Positions 23,983-34,690 of a stretch of 64,000 bases of DNA are shown here, in pieces. Source of the DNA: Lantana camara (Eukaryota; Streptophyta; Magnoliopsida; Lamiales; Verbenaceae). Made by a program: the position numbers and the translations under genes. Position 1 is the first letter of the stretch, and every line of letters starts with the position of its first letter. The notes beneath the pieces were generated by a model. The model searched no databases and was not told the DNA's origin. It was given only the letters and a program-made list of their open reading frames with translations. The stretch is from NCBI GenBank assembly GCA_037501455.1, contig CM074856.1:91090001-91154000 (forward strand), read 5' to 3'.

Positions 23983-25696
23983 TGTAACAGCCCTAAACAG
24001 GGCCTAGTTGGAATTGGTAAGCCTTGAAAGAAAGTGAAACCATTTGTAGACTTTGATCCGTCAAATGTTCTTCATGCATCACATTTTTATGTGTTTTAAG
24101 TTGTTCTTACGTGCTATTGTGTGACTTTGGGAGAGATCTCATCTAAAACCCCATATTACTATTCATTTCCGAGCCTCCATTCCCTCAATAGAATACTAAA
24201 AACTCAAATCTGTATTTCTTGAATACCTTAGCTCACATCTCTTGTTTTAAAATCATTTTCGGAAATTTAACATCAGAGTTACGATTTTATCCCCATGTCA
24301 TTGTTTATCCACAAAACAATATCCTCTTATCTCATTCGTAGAACCTTTGAGGCATGAAACTTATATTTTTCTATCACTTACATATGCTTTCCATGACCCG
24401 AAACTCTTTACAAAAATTGTTGATCAAAATTACCATTAGGTCCCTTGATCACTATTCATTCCATACAATTAGGAATTTCTCGGAACACTTTTTCCTATCA
24501 AATATCATAGTCAAATGAATCCTTGAATCATTTCGAGAATTTTGATATTATATACAAACCCTAATTCCTATTCTAACTCAAGTAGTATCGAAAACCACTT
24601 CAAAACCCTAGTTACTATTCTTACCGTAAACAACTTTTTATCCGTACACTTTTTGATATTCAATATCATAGTCAAAACGATCCTTGAATTATTTTATGAA
24701 TTTTCATACATTTACCAAAACTTGATTCCAACGGTAGCATATTTTATAAATATTTTCCTTTTTAAAAATTATCATTTTATTTTAAATAATTAGCTTTCAT
24801 TCAATATTCAAAATTATGCTTAAAGGTTTCTTGAATTTTTCTCTAAACTATCATAATTTTTCCAACCTTTAAATTTCATCATAGCTTCGTTTATATAATT
24901 TTATCATGATTTTTATCATCTTTAACGTTCATGACTTGTAAACAAAAAACCTAAATATTCCACATTTATAATCATAACGAAGCTTATTTTTCACTCATTC
25001 TTTCATTAATTTACCACTTCAAGTTCTCGTCCCTCGACTCTTGAATAAATTTTATATTATTTTATAATTATTTTTTATCAAATATGACATCACCCATGAC
25101 ATCACCTTCCTAAAATAGAAAGTCTAAATATGTGAATTGAAGTCTTCCACATTTCCTACAAAAGTTCCCTACATTTGTGTGATTTACCCCTCCAAGCTCA
25201 TTTCCAAGACTACCCAAAATTTACTCCATCTCTCCCTCTCTCACGACACTCCTCTCTCTCCCTAGGCTAAGGTGTGTTTTATTTCATTATTTCATGCTTT
25301 ATATTATGGTCTTAGTATAATAATAGTAGTAGCATGCTTAGATTTAATTAAATTATTATTTAGGAATTTATTTTCTGAAATATATGCTATTTATGCTAGT
25401 TTAGGAAAAATATGATAGTATATGTGAATTTTATTTAATTAAACGCATGAATTATGATATGATATAGTATATTCATATGTTTAAATATTCATGATCTTGT
25501 TTAATTAAATTCATGTCAAGAATAATTTATTTAGAATTAATTTCATGAATCATGTTGCATAAAGTGCCACATTTTACCTTTAATCATATGTTATGAACCT
25601 AGAATTTATTAAATATGATCATGAACTAGTATGAACATATTCTTAAGTCTAAGAACATGTTCAGGTTGTTCTTAAATGATTTTAGGTGCACGTGTG
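23983..25696 (+). mobile_element. truncated Gypsy LTR related to the tandem LARD
   Basis: Begins TGTAACAGCCCTAAACAGGG directly after the RT codons GGTTACATT. From about 24500 it aligns by eye with the tandem-LARD LTRs (shared TGATATTCAATAT, GATCCTTGAATTATTTT and AAACTTGATTCCAA words, with clear divergence). A candidate donor CTAAG/GTGTGT lies at 25267-25277. It stops at 25696, where a Copia LTR begins; the other half is not seen. No palindrome array is visible in what remains. Confidence 0.7.
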
Positions 25697-27610
25697 TGTT
25701 AGGACTAGTACCCTAGAAAGCCGATTGTATATCCGCTTTGTACTTTTCCTTATTGTGATCACAGACAATCTTTGAATAAAATAAAGAATTAAGGCAACAC
25801 TTCTTTATATGCTCTTGTTTGGTATGCGTTTACTTTAGATGTGCATGTATGAGAACTCCCCTAATCCTGATGACTTTAGGACTCTAGCATTTAGGTGAAA
25901 TGGTTCATGAAACGAGCCCTATACACATAAGTCATGATTTGTAAAATACTCCAAGCCGATGAGTCCTACAGACAGTGGGACTGTCAACCTGACTCCTCTA
26001 AGGCTTGCTTGTGGTGATTTCATGGAGGTGCAAAGTGTATAGTTGATACGTGCGTGATACATGAGGGTGCTTACTTCCATAGGTAAGTTCACTGAGGTGC
26101 CTCGTGTGAGAAGATTCCTAAATAGGAAAGGAAGTTTCTATTTCAGGAAATGGAAACTTCCAGATTAGAAAATATCTCACGAGTCATTGATGTGATTAAT
26201 TGATCCTTAGACTTGAGGTTCCATATCGCTTTATGAGTTAACTCTGTAGTCTTAGGTATAACCTTTAAAGGGTGTCGCCTTACACAACTGATTCAAGGCT
26301 TATGCTGGGGCTGCACAAGTAACTCATGAAAGTGGATGAGAATCAAGAAAGGACCTACACTTGCATTTGCAAGGTGATCTCTTATTGTGTAAGTTATTCA
26401 TATGCCATATGGAGTCCTTGGCCAAGACAGTAGATCAAGACATCAAGAAAAGGGTTTCTTGGATTGAGATCAAATGGATATGAAATGCACTTAGCTTTAA
26501 GAAAAGATTATTAGGGTTCTGATTATTCCCTTACCCTAGATCTTGGTTGAGAGATAGTAAGTAGGAGGATTGTATCTCACATGAATCAATGACTTAAAGG
26601 TTCTGTCGAATCGAGACATTCCAATTCAGCTAGGGGTTAAACACCTGTTGCTAGACTGTGGTCGTTTAATCTGTGGACTGATTAATTAATTAGTGAATTA
26701 ATTAATTAGGGTCACTGCTAATTGAATTGAGAACCTAGAGGGTCACACACAACAACTTGGTTACATGATTTGAGACTTTGAAATGATTAAACGAGTTAAT
26801 CGAGCCAAGAGGGTTCCACATATGTGAATCACACGTGTGGGTCACGTGAGTAGCACGTGTCCTTGGGACACGTGTCTCACATGTGTATATATTTATTTAT
26901 GTATTAAATAATTAATGTGTTAATTAATTAATAGACTTTGGTTTAATTTTGAATTAAAATGAAAGTCTTATTTTGGAGAAATTAATCTATTTAATTAATT
27001 GTGAATTAATTAATTAGATAAATAAGTTATTCATTTATTAATAAATAAAGTATAATATTATCAAAAAGGGTTTGGATATTTTAGCTCTCTTAAAAGTTGA
27101 TTTGAATTGGAATTCAAAGTCAAAGTTTAAAATTACTTGATGATCAAGTAATAAGAGAGAGGGACTAAAATCCTTAGTCTATAAGGGCTAGGATTTCGGC
27201 CGCCTCTCTCCACTTATATATAGGGGAGCTCGAGCTCCCCTTAGAGGGTAATTGATTGAATTCTTTTGGTTCATGTGTTGAACACCATCCTTTCTCCAAG
27301 ATCAAATAAACCCTAGGTTAAGCCTAAACACTAACTAGAGAACTAGCATCCTTACTAGTTAGATTGTAATCAAGTTGGTGGACTATCTCTAGAGAGCTTC
27401 AAGTTAGAAGTTTTAAAGATTCAAGCTTTACCAAGGAGAGGGGATCAAGCCGCGAGAAGAGCGTTCTTGGGTGGCTTGAAACGCTTCAAGAAAGATTATT
27501 GAAAAGTAAATTTCTAATCTCTACGAATTCGGATTCACGATTGCGAGTTTCGATCCTTTTTGTTAGAAAATTTTAAATTTCCGCTGCTTTCTGATTCTCG
27601 TTTTCCAACA
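25697..27610 (+). mobile_element. Copia LTR, complete, forward
   Basis: TGTTAGGACTAGTACCC...GTTTTCCAACA, 1914 bp, followed directly by a primer-binding site, so it is a 5' LTR. Reverse-strand copies lie at 53681-54235 plus 57327-58377 and from 63322 to the window end; a diverged forward copy starts at 3589. A TATA box with adjoining palindrome at 27215-27240 marks the promoter. LTR position about 1520 of 1914 would make U3 long and R-U5 short. Confidence 0.88.
27215..27240 (+). promoter_or_regulatory. Copia TATA box with 18-bp palindrome
   Basis: TATATATA (27215-27222) runs into the perfect palindrome GGGGAGCTCGAGCTCCCC (27223-27240), just before the expected start site. The reverse copy at 53888-53913 has the identical arrangement. 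In the copy at about 63686-63710 the TATA is kept but the palindrome is reduced. Confidence 0.7.
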
Positions 27611-28040
27611 AGTGGTATCAGAGCAACCTCGTTAATCGTGTTTCCGATTCGTCTCCACTTAACTTAATTTGGTAGAAATTCTTAGGCTTGATGCGATTGA
27701 GTATTTGTAACTGTTTTAGCAAGCCTGAATTACGAAACTGTATTTTTCCTGAAAGTTTCTGAAAACTGGTTTTGGAAATTTTATTTTTGAAAACTGTTTT
27801 AGATTTGAAACTGTATGAACTGTTTTTGGATTTCTTGGATTGGTTTTGTTTTTGAAAGAAAACACGAAATGAAAACCCGCACCTGCCCTAGGCGCGGGCA
27901 TATCTGGGCACGCCCGCCCACCGTCCGCCTAGGCTGGGCGAGAATCCCGCAAGGTGTGCGGGATCGCTCGCCCAGGCCGCCCATAATAGCCGAGAGGGGC
28001 CGCGCAGCAGCGCGCGCACTCGTTCCGCCTTGGCCGCGCG
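27611..28040 (+). mobile_element. Copia leader with primer site and GC-rich hairpin
   Basis: TGGTATCAGAGC at 27613-27624 is an exact initiator-Met primer site. The leader matches the reverse-strand leader at 62760-63319. From about 27870 it turns very GC-rich. At 27934-27975 CTGGGCGAG and ATCCCGC pair with GCGGGAT and CTCGCCCAG, a hairpin of about 16 pairs. The leader is cut at 28040 by TRIM sequence before reaching gag. Confidence 0.8.
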
Positions 28041-28460
28041 CCTCACGATTTTACGTTTTGAGCCACTGGTATAACCCAGTGCACCCAAAAGGCTTCTACT
28101 CAGGGAAGAGGGATCCACTACTTATAAAGCAGCTTCAAAACACTCTCCAATCCGATGTGGGACAAGCACCTTAGGCTATTACAGTCCACCCCCCTATAAG
28201 GGCCCAACGTACTCGCTGGCACACCGAATCCGGATCCCTGGCTCTGATACCATTTGTAATAGCCCAAAGACCCGCCGTTCGATATTGTCCGCTTTAGCCA
28301 AGGGTAGACCCCAATCGCCTCACGGTTTTACGTTTCGAGCCACTGGTATAACCCAATGCACCCAAAAGGCCTTTACTCAGGGGAGAGGGATCCACTACTT
28401 ATAAAGCAGCTTCAAACCACTCTCCAATCCGATGTGGGACAAGCACCTTAGGCTATTACA
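28041..28460 (-). mobile_element. TRIM element, one LTR truncated
   Basis: Two copies of a short terminal repeat lie at 28041-28183 (143 bp, front missing) and 28255-28460 (206 bp, TGTAATAGCCC...GGCTATTACA). The shared part includes TCCGATGTGGGACAAGCACC. They enclose 71 bp with GGCTCTGATACCAT, which on the reverse strand is ATGGTATCAGAGCC, an initiator-Met primer site. Tiny size, no coding capacity and a primer site next to the repeat define a TRIM. About 63 bp of the left repeat are lost at the junction with the Copia leader, so no flanking duplication can be checked. Confidence 0.82.
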
Positions 28461-28618
28461 CTTCACGTAAGCAGGACAACCCCAAATTCTTAAGTAAGAA
28501 TAACTAGGGATTTTACCATGCCACATTTCATAGGGCGTTTTAGGGACTGACTTAGAGGGAACTAGATTCAAAATCTTTGCTACACTTTCTAGGGCATAAC
28601 CCCAGAAAGAAGGTGCTA
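28461..28618 (-). pseudogene. pol: Copia integrase fragment (continues from 49628)
   Basis: On the reverse strand this reads APSFWGYALESVAKILNL, then VPSKSVPKTPYEMWHGKIPS and YLRIWGCPAYVK, the characteristic region just after the Copia integrase core. It joins in frame to SFADL encoded at 49633-49650 once the insertion and one copy of its 5-bp duplication are removed. It ends at 28461 next to the TRIM; RT and RNase H are not found in the window. Confidence 0.85.
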
Positions 28619-29473
28619 TGTAACAGCTCGAAACAGGGGCATGTTAGAAATTACGAAAATACCCCTACAACCCTGGAATTTTCCTACATTCCCGAAAGTA
28701 CTTTTACTATCCCATATTGTGACCAAAAGAATCCTCACATTATTTCGAGGATCTTGACACTCTCCGTGAACCATAATTCTCATCCTAACTATAGTAGCAT
28801 CAAAAATCGGCAAAACCCTAGCATATAGTTCGATCGTAAATAACTCTTTACTCATCTACTTTTCGATATTCAATATTATAACCAAAACGATCCTTGAATT
28901 ATTTTGTGAATTTTCATGAATTTACCAAAACTTGATTCCAATCATAGCATATTTTATAAATATTTTCCCTTTTAAAAATTATTATTTTATTTTAAACAAT
29001 TAGCTTTCATTCAATATTCGAAATTTTACTCAAAACGTTTCTTGAAATTTTCTCTAAAATATGATAATTTTTACAACCTGTAGACTTCGTCATAGCTTCG
29101 TTTATATAATTTTCTCCTGATTTTCATCATCTTTAATATTCATAATTTATAAACGAAAACTCTAAATATTCCACATTTATAATCATAACGAAGCTTATTT
29201 TTCACTCATTCTTTCATTAATTTACTACTTCAAGTTTTCACTTCTCGACTCTTGAATAAATTTTATACCATTTTATATTTATTTTTAGACCTTCTAGAAA
29301 GTTTTAATAAATGGATGCAATTTCTCCACAATTCTTATATAGTTACCAAGCATTTGTTTAAGCTATAAGAAAACCACATTTTCCACTTAGCTACCAAGCA
29401 TTTGTTTAGGTTATGAAGCATCCACATCTCCCCTAAACTCTTAGAAATTGCTCGAAGACCCCTCATGACTACC

Positions 29474-29575
29474 TATAAATATCCCCTAAACCTCACATTT
29501 CAAGAACACATAAAATCCTCTCATTTCTCTCTCATTTTCGGCCCAAGCTCTCTCCCTACATAAGGTGTGCTTTTG
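29474..29575 (+). promoter_or_regulatory. TATA box and short leader exon, tandem LARD LTR 1
   Basis: CCTATAAATATCCCC places TATAAAT at 29474-29480. Transcription would start about 29505. The candidate 5' splice site AAG/GTGTGC follows at 29575, giving a first exon of about 70 nt. The same spacing is found in LTR 2 (43394, 43495) and LTR 3 (47357, 47458). Confidence 0.5.
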
Positions 29576-30831
29576 TTTTATTATTTCATGCTTTATATTA
29601 TGTTCTTAATATATTATGAATTATAACATGCTTAGATTTAATTAAATTGTGCTTTAGGAATTTTATTTTATGAAATATATGCATAATTGTTAGTTTTAAA
29701 TATAATGTGTGTACATTATGGAATTTTATTTAATTAAATGCATGAATTATGATATGATATAATGTGGGTATATATTTAAACAATTATGATACTTGTTTGA
29801 TTAAATTCATGCCTAGAATAATTTATTTAGAATTAATTTTATGATTAAAGTTACCTAAAGTGCTATGTTATGAGTTTAATTATGTGTTATGGACTTAGAA
29901 CTTGTTAGATCTTATCATGAACTAATATGAACACATTCATAAGTTTAAGAACACATTCATAATGTTCTTGATCAATTTTAAGTGAACGTGTGATAGTGTG
30001 TGAGTGTGTGTGTTCGATTTTGTGTTATAAAGTGTTTAATTCATAAGAAATTGAATAGTAAATGTTTTAAATAGTAATTTTGACTTTTTGGTCAACCCAT
30101 AGGCTGAATATTTCGAAAACATTATTAAAATAATTATAAAATTAGTTATGGAATTTTTAAATAAAGATTTTATCCGAATTTTCTAAAAATCGGAAAATCG
30201 TGAATTATTTTCAAAATATAACCTACATTGTCAAATTAAATTCTAAATTTCATTTATAATGTTATAATTAAGATTATAATGTGATTACTAAATATTTTAG
30301 TGGTTAAAGAATTCACGAAAACTGATTAGTTACTTAATTTCCCTTAAATGGTTAAAATTAGAGTCTACCGGGAATTTTCTAACATGATATAGTTTATGTG
30401 TTTACTTGATTAAAATACTTTGTAACCCTTTTATGCATGAACATTATGTGCTTATTTGACTAATATATGGAACCTAGTTCTAAGCCTATAGTAGTTAATA
30501 CTTTCAGGCGCACAGGAATCCACATTACAATGTCTGACTACCGGTATAGATGAGGGTTAAAATGTTTTCAACTGGAATCATGTTATACATATATATCTAT
30601 ATAAAAACTATTTCCAAGCCTACCTATCATTTTGATTTACTACCCTATATACATATTATTGTACTACAATGTCACTCTTAAGGGAAAAATACTTTCATGC
30701 CGGAATCAACGTTTTACTAAGACATTATATATTTCAAGTCCACTTTATCAAAACATTGATTCCGGGTTATGCAAGCAAAATATTGTTCTTGATTCATGTT
30801 ATGGGCCCCGGCTGTATCCGTAGCGAGCAAT

Positions 30832-30858
30832 TACCCGGAAGGCATCGGGCCGAGGGTA
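30832..30858 (+). other. LTR hairpin with GGAAGGCATCGGGCC loop (LARD)
   Basis: UACCC (30832-30836) pairs with GGGUA (30854-30858) around GGAAGGCATCGGGCCGA. Equivalent positions are 44749-44775, where the last base is changed and the terminal pair is lost, and 48713-48739. The loop matches the core of the 53-nt stem-loops while the stem bases differ. Confidence 0.55.
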
Positions 30859-31253
30859 TTGTTGGTGCTGCGGACTGCCACCACCTCTTGGTAGTGGTTT
30901 AACTGGAGGTTAGTTACTCCACGCCAAGGGATGAGGGAGAGATAGCTGCCTCCCGAATCGTGTTCGAGGTCTCTAGGGTTTGATTCCCTATTGACATCAA
31001 GGAGTAGTGGAGTTAATATTCTTGGTCTTATTGAAGTATCGGAGCCTGATCAGCCCGATACTATTTTACCAATTATTTTAGGAGTTATGGATGGAGAGGC
31101 CTAGCTTACGGGCATTAATGTTCTTGTTACAAACGATTCATATTTCTACAAATATTCCAAACTGCCCCTATCCCTGTTTTACAATTATTATGAACCGTTT
31201 CCTATTTGTTATATCTTATTGTTAATATTTCAGATCAAGATCTTCTTGATCAT

Positions 31254-31321
<68 letters not shown>

Positions 31322-31734
31322 ATAAGTTATTATACCCCCCTTCACTTAGTCACTTTGACTAACCTCAGGAATCAATGAACGACAACTAGATGTATCTTGA
31401 AGCATTACGATCATAGGTGGGATCCGACCTTAAGAGTACACTGTCTTGAGCCTACTCTCTGTAGAAACAAACCATCTCATACTTTATCCTTGCATGTCAA
31501 CCTATTGTACTCTTTTGCGAACTACTTTGATCAATAATGATAATCCTTGCTCATTATACGTTTTTCTCCCCGTTCATTAGTAAAGTTGAATCTCTTTATC
31601 TTCCGCTGCACTGTGATATATACTCCATTCATATACTATCCTGACCGTTCGCCGTAGTATTTCCTGAGTGTTGGGTCTAACCTCCACTCAGGGAGTATTG
31701 CGGTGCGGGGTAGTAGTGTTGGGGAGGCGCTATA

Positions 31735-32016
31735 ATTAAAGTGTATCAGAGCCCCAGGTTGCGGAAATCTGGGGTTCATCATTCATAGAATCTCATACGT
31801 ACTCTCGTGTCTTTAGTGCTTAAATTGTGATTAATCACTGTTGGGGCGGCCGACCAGCATTTGATTTGTTACAATTGTAAGTACTAAACCCTTCCTCGAT
31901 CAAGTCAAGCATACAGTCTTAACCCACACCAAAATCCCCAGTTTTATCAAATCCTTCAGTACTCTTCAAAATTATCAAATTCTTGGTAGATTCGGTTACA
32001 TGATCTACATCTCCTT
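31735..32016 (+). mobile_element. tandem LARD internal segment 1, left part
   Basis: TGTATCAGAGCC at 31742-31753 is a primer site one base off the initiator-Met complement. No reading frame of note. The segment stops at the target duplication TCCTT (32012-32016), where the Tekay element begins, and continues at 42010. Confidence 0.85.
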
Positions 32017-32789
32017 TGTGACGCCCGGAACGGTGGGCCACCACATCCCCCGCACCTAAACCCGAACCCACATATGAAATGGATTTCCATACATGAGTCC
32101 CAGTCTAGGCGAACGGAACCTACACTCACTCCTTAGGCTAAGCGGGGCTAAAACTCGGACAGAGCGCGCAAAACAAACATATAAATGCGGAAGCAATAAC
32201 ATAAGGATCGAAAAGAGCTCTATAACAAACATTTATGTCATATACAATGGCCTCACGGCCCAAAAGATCGAGTATAAACATCAAAAGCCCACAATTCAGC
32301 AAAAATATAATTCTAGCATCGAATACATAATAAGAGTATCCAAAATGCAAGAAGTATGAATGCAACTCGACCTAGACACACAAGTACAAGACTAAGACTC
32401 GCACTTCCCCGCCTAGCTCGAAACAACCTGCACTGAAGGTGGGAAAAGAGAGGGGTCAGTCAAAACTCGACTGAGTGAGGGGCTAAACGCACACCCACAC
32501 TTAAATACATATAGAGCAGAGCAAATCACAACGGGGATAGTCATGAATCGAGGCTAGGGTTTTTCATACCAAATCATTTTCCAAAGAAAGCATATAATAT
32601 AAAGGAAAACCTATCTCGATCCATAACCTATCAAACATAACATAAACATAAGTCCGGCGAGAACGGACTATCCCTTACTCCATCAAACATAACATAAAAT
32701 CGAATTCAAATCAAAATTCCAACCTCACATCCATGGTGTATCGGGAATCAAACCCTAACACCTACATTACCAAACACATACGGGGCAGC

Positions 32790-32816
32790 TAACCCACAAT
32801 ATGCCTTCCCCGGTTA
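32790..32816 (-). other. LTR hairpin, Tekay 3' LTR
   Basis: On the reverse strand UAACC pairs with GGUUA around GGGGAAGGCAUAUUGUG. The GGGGAAGGCAU core is shared with the other LTR hairpins, while GGGCC is not. The identical copy lies at 40137-40163. Confidence 0.5.
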
Positions 32817-33500
32817 TCCACCGAGGGCTCAAGATACCACGCCTTCCCAACCTCCATAGGTCGTACGTGAATACCTCAAATGAGAACGTGCACAGGGGTC
32901 ATAACCGGCGACCCCGTGGTCGTCCCGGGTCTCCCTTACCCACGTCTCCGGGCCCAACAAACCAAATCAAACCAAACTCCCATCTTTCAGGGTACAACTC
33001 GCTCAAACATAACATATACGATTAACGAGTTTCAAAACATAGCTTACTTATGCCAATACTTATACCAATTTCGAAAGCGTAAAGTTTATTTCACAAAATC
33101 ATAACATAATTTAGGCACTCGTATTTAATATATATACAAGGTATATAATCGCATACGGGGTAGGAAAACAACACATAATAGGTCTTAGGTCGCTTACCTA
33201 ATACAAAGGATCCTAACCTCACCTTTGCAAAAGTAGAAGGAAGGCAAAGCGGGCGAACGAACACTTAAACCTCGGGCTCACGAACTTCTGGAAGAGGCTC
33301 TGAAACAAAAGAAGACAAGACCCGAGACTTAGACTCAATAATGTACCAATTAGACGCACGGCGATGCAAATAGATGCTATGAATGCAAGAAATATCAAAT
33401 GAACACTTAAACGTTACCAAATTATAATTACATATATTCAATATATATACAACACGTGCATGTACAGTAGCATGCAAACAAAAATGCATGAGAAACAAAG

Positions 33501-33713
33501 GGTGACACGCCCGTGTCACCGAAATGTACTAAGCCGTGACACCCCCGTGTCACGGTACAGCGGAAAAACATACATGAAAATAAGGTGACACGCCCGTGTC
33601 ACAAAAACAAAGCAAACCGTGACACCCCCGTGTCACGGTACAGAAAATCGGCCCGACCAAGCATGCACCCCCGTGTCACACTGAAGAGAACAAAAGTGAC
33701 ACGCCCGTGTCAC
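33501..33713 (-). repeat. GTGACAC-GTGTCAC palindrome array, 3' LTR
   Basis: Five complete blocks and one half block. GGTGACACGCCCGTGTCACC is at 33501-33520. CCGTGACACC/CCGTGTCACGG types are at 33534-33555 and 33617-33638. GGTGACACGCCCGTGTCAC is at about 33583-33601, GCACCCCCGTGTCAC (one arm lost) at about 33665-33679 and GTGACACGCCCGTGTCAC at about 33695-33712. Two alternating versions (GCCC and CCCC centres) are used. Confidence 0.9.
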
Positions 33714-34662
33714 TGTTCGAAACAGGAAAATAAACAGGGCATGCAGCGTGACAGCAACAACAACCAACAAAACACCAACTTTCAACCAACAAATGCAACC
33801 AAAACTTGCATAAACATGTGACCATACTTAAAGCACAATAAAATCTAGCATATAATCCCAAATCATGCATTGATCAACAAGATTTCACCAAATGAAACCC
33901 ATAATCCAACCTATGATCTAAGCTCCTAAACTTCACAACATGTGCATAAATCTTAAGCTCAAAGTTGCTAAACATGCTTCCGAAACTATTACACAAATCA
34001 ACCAACACATACCAAAGCCCTAGCTACCACATAAATCCAAGAAATTCATCAAAGTTCCACAATTACCTCAAAGGAAAGAAATGAAAGAAGAGAAGAAGAG
34101 ATGATGTTGATGATGCTTGAATGCTCATAAAACTCACAATTATGAAGCTTGAAAGATGAAATTTTCCTCCACTTGGCAAGGGTTTTGATCGGTTGTCTTG
34201 TGAGCAAAAGAAGAGATGGAGCAAGGTATGTATGAAAGGAAGGAAAGGAAAGGAATGTAATATGCTGCTATGAAGAAAGGAGAAATGGCCAAAATTGCTA
34301 TTAAACCCCTCCATTATTTAAGTCATGCAAGTGAGTCCCCAAGCTTTCGAAGTGCGATCAATTAAGTCCAACGCAATTAAGTATTCAAGGTTCATGAATG
34401 ATCACTTAAGGTCATAACGAGATTAAATCAAGTTCGGGAATTACATTCACATATCAAAAATTGATAAATTTCATATCATAAATCACTTGAGGCAAATTTT
34501 TGACATATAATTCAAATATTTCATGTAAATTCAAATAATTCATATAAGAATTAAAATTAACTAATTCAAATAAACAATTAGAATAAATACAAAATGCGTA
34601 AATAATAATTTTAAAAGCGCACATACGTCATACCTGTACGGTCTGAAAGTCGGGGTGTCACA

Positions 34663-34680
34663 ATCCTTCCCCCTTAAAAA
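34663..34680 (-). other. polypurine tract, Tekay element
   Basis: On the reverse strand TTTTTAAGGGGGAAGGAT lies directly before the 3' LTR and 10 bp past the gag-pol stop. The tandem LARD tracts before 42541 and 46502 share this sequence. Confidence 0.9.
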
Positions 34681-34690
34681 GGACTTGCCC

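Larger units (their letters stand above)
28619..31734 (+). repeat. tandem LARD, LTR 1
   Basis: TGTAACAGCTCGAAACAGGGG...GGCGCTATA, 3116 bp. It has a TATA box at 29474-29480, a candidate donor ATAAG/GTGTGC at 29570-29580, a hairpin at 30832-30858 and a (TA)n tract at about 31259-31319. Relative to LTRs 2 and 3 it lacks about 28 bp between GACTAACC and TCAGGAATC near 31367. The 77-codon frame at 30669-30902 is repeated in all three LTRs but has no recognisable domain. Confidence 0.88.
32017..34662 (-). repeat. 3' LTR of the Tekay element
   Basis: On the reverse strand TGTGACACCCCGACTTTCAG...CCGTTCCGGGCGTCACA. It contains a TTAAATAAT TATA-like word near 34313-34321, a candidate donor TGAG/GTAATT at 34070-34061, the palindrome array at 33501-33713 and the hairpin at 32790-32816. 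Small frames on either strand (for example 32093-32359) repeat exactly in the other LTR and are not considered genes. Confidence 0.95.

Noticed and set aside
27815..28174. 119-codon GC-rich frame and its reverse shadow
   Set aside because: It crosses the junction of Copia leader and TRIM; GC-rich sequence lacks stops by composition.
28237..28253. Possible tRNA gene (GGCTCTGATACCA)
   Set aside because: This is the complement of a primer-binding site in the TRIM; there is no cloverleaf around it. The same applies at 39343 and 63308.
28041..28460. Cassandra-type TRIM with 5S rRNA domain
   Set aside because: No 5S rRNA-like internal promoter is visible in the terminal repeat; it is left as an unclassified TRIM.
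30669..30902. 77-codon frame repeated in three LARD LTRs (also 44586 and 48550)
   Set aside because: Conserved because the LTRs are copies of one another; no domain, no known family, and changes between copies do not look protein-constrained.
32093..32359. Small frames on both strands of the Tekay LTRs
   Set aside because: Exact repeats by LTR identity, no recognisable product, and the active strand of the element is the reverse one.
33501..33713. CRISPR-like array (regular palindromic repeats)
   Set aside because: Repeats are self-complementary with irregular, non-unique spacers inside a eukaryotic LTR, with no cas genes; it is an LTR palindrome array.
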